Shown here: piece by piece, positions 63,889 through 64,000 of the stretch
Position numbering within the stretch: the first letter of the stretch is position 1
Layout: each line of letters opens with the position of its first letter
Source of the DNA: Cokeromyces recurvatus
Taxonomy: Eukaryota > Mucoromycota > Mucoromycetes > Mucorales > Mucoraceae
DNA: 64,000 bases
NCBI RefSeq assembly: GCF_025118155.1
Contig: NW_026251397.1
Span: 1-64,000 of the forward strand
Reading direction: 5' to 3'
The notes under the pieces: generated by a model
Database searches by the model: none
Told to the model about the DNA's origin: nothing
What the model saw: only the letters and a program-made list of their open reading frames with translations
Translations under genes and position numbers: made by a program

Positions 63889-64000
63889 TTATTTATTTAT
63901 TAATTTAAAAAAGCCATCTCCAACAGTATAAATTTGACCTTCACTTGATAAATCTTCAATGGTTTGAATTATTTTTGTTTCGTTAAATTCATCTTTTAAA
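63889..64000 (-). CDS. 3' end of a gene cut by the window, possibly RPA2-like
   Basis: The minus strand is open from the right edge to a TAA at 63889-63891, encoding 36 visible residues that end IYTVGDGFFKLINK. IIQTIEDLSSEGQIYTVGDG resembles the C-terminal winged helix of replication protein A 32-kDa subunit (LSEEGHIYST-type motif). The evidence is short, so this is a suggestion. It overlaps the 3'UTR zone of VAC7. Confidence 0.4.
   Translation of the reverse strand, partial: LKDEFNETKIIQTIEDLSSEGQIYTVGDGFFKLINK

Noticed and set aside
63889..64000. Firm assignment of the right-edge gene as RPA2
   Set aside because: Only 36 residues are visible; the similarity is suggestive, so it is reported at low confidence without a symbol.

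Overview
The window looks like nuclear DNA of an early-diverging fungus, most likely Mucoromycota (Mucorales-like). It is very AT-rich, with dense protein genes split by 50-100 nt GT-AG introns, fungal-type proteins (Vac7, profilin, an acetate-permease-family protein, HRI-type kinase), and decayed copies of multi-copy families I associate with Mucorales genomes. The species cannot be named from the sequence. All gene models were joined by hand from splice signals and reading frame; each was checked for phase closure, and the one exception (the bZIP gene) is flagged.

Layout. 1-4.7 kb: decayed accessory DNA, with a pseudogene of an unknown repeated family and a broken Tc1/mariner transposase. 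5.8-9.6 kb: Ato/GPR1-family membrane protein, RNase P/MRP subunit Rpp1, and an acidic orphan protein. 9.87-11.53 kb: a complete Tc1/mariner-like transposon with 79-bp inverted repeats and an intact DD34E transposase. 12.8-16.8 kb: DEAD-box helicase Dbp10 and profilin. 17.4-20.3 kb: a decayed Fanzor/TnpB-like RuvC nuclease gene. 21-29.4 kb: a long FG nucleoporin (Nup49/Nup58 type) followed upstream by importin-9/Kap114, which carries a U12-type AT-AC intron. 29.9-34.9 kb: ribosomal protein eL37, a G-protein alpha subunit and inorganic pyrophosphatase. 34.9-38.6 kb: gene-free. 38.6-47.7 kb: a 19-exon, about 2,598-residue inositol-trisphosphate-receptor-type calcium channel. 48.1-53.7 kb: kelch/BTB protein and an HRI-type eIF2-alpha kinase, convergent. 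55.5-58.0 kb: a membrane protein with Cys-rich ectodomain and cytoplasmic SH3, and an ATF/CREB bZIP gene with a one-base frameshift. 58.7-63.9 kb: a type II membrane protein with two glycosyltransferase-like halves, and Vac7. The right edge cuts a gene that may be RPA2.

Functional themes are nucleocytoplasmic transport (nucleoporin and importin side by side), RNA processing and translation (Rpp1, Dbp10, eL37, HRI), and calcium/phosphoinositide/G-protein signalling (G-alpha, IP3R-like channel, Vac7). Whether these signalling genes act together is inference. Most notable: the fungal IP3R-like channel, the AT-AC intron, the Fanzor relic and the intact transposon.
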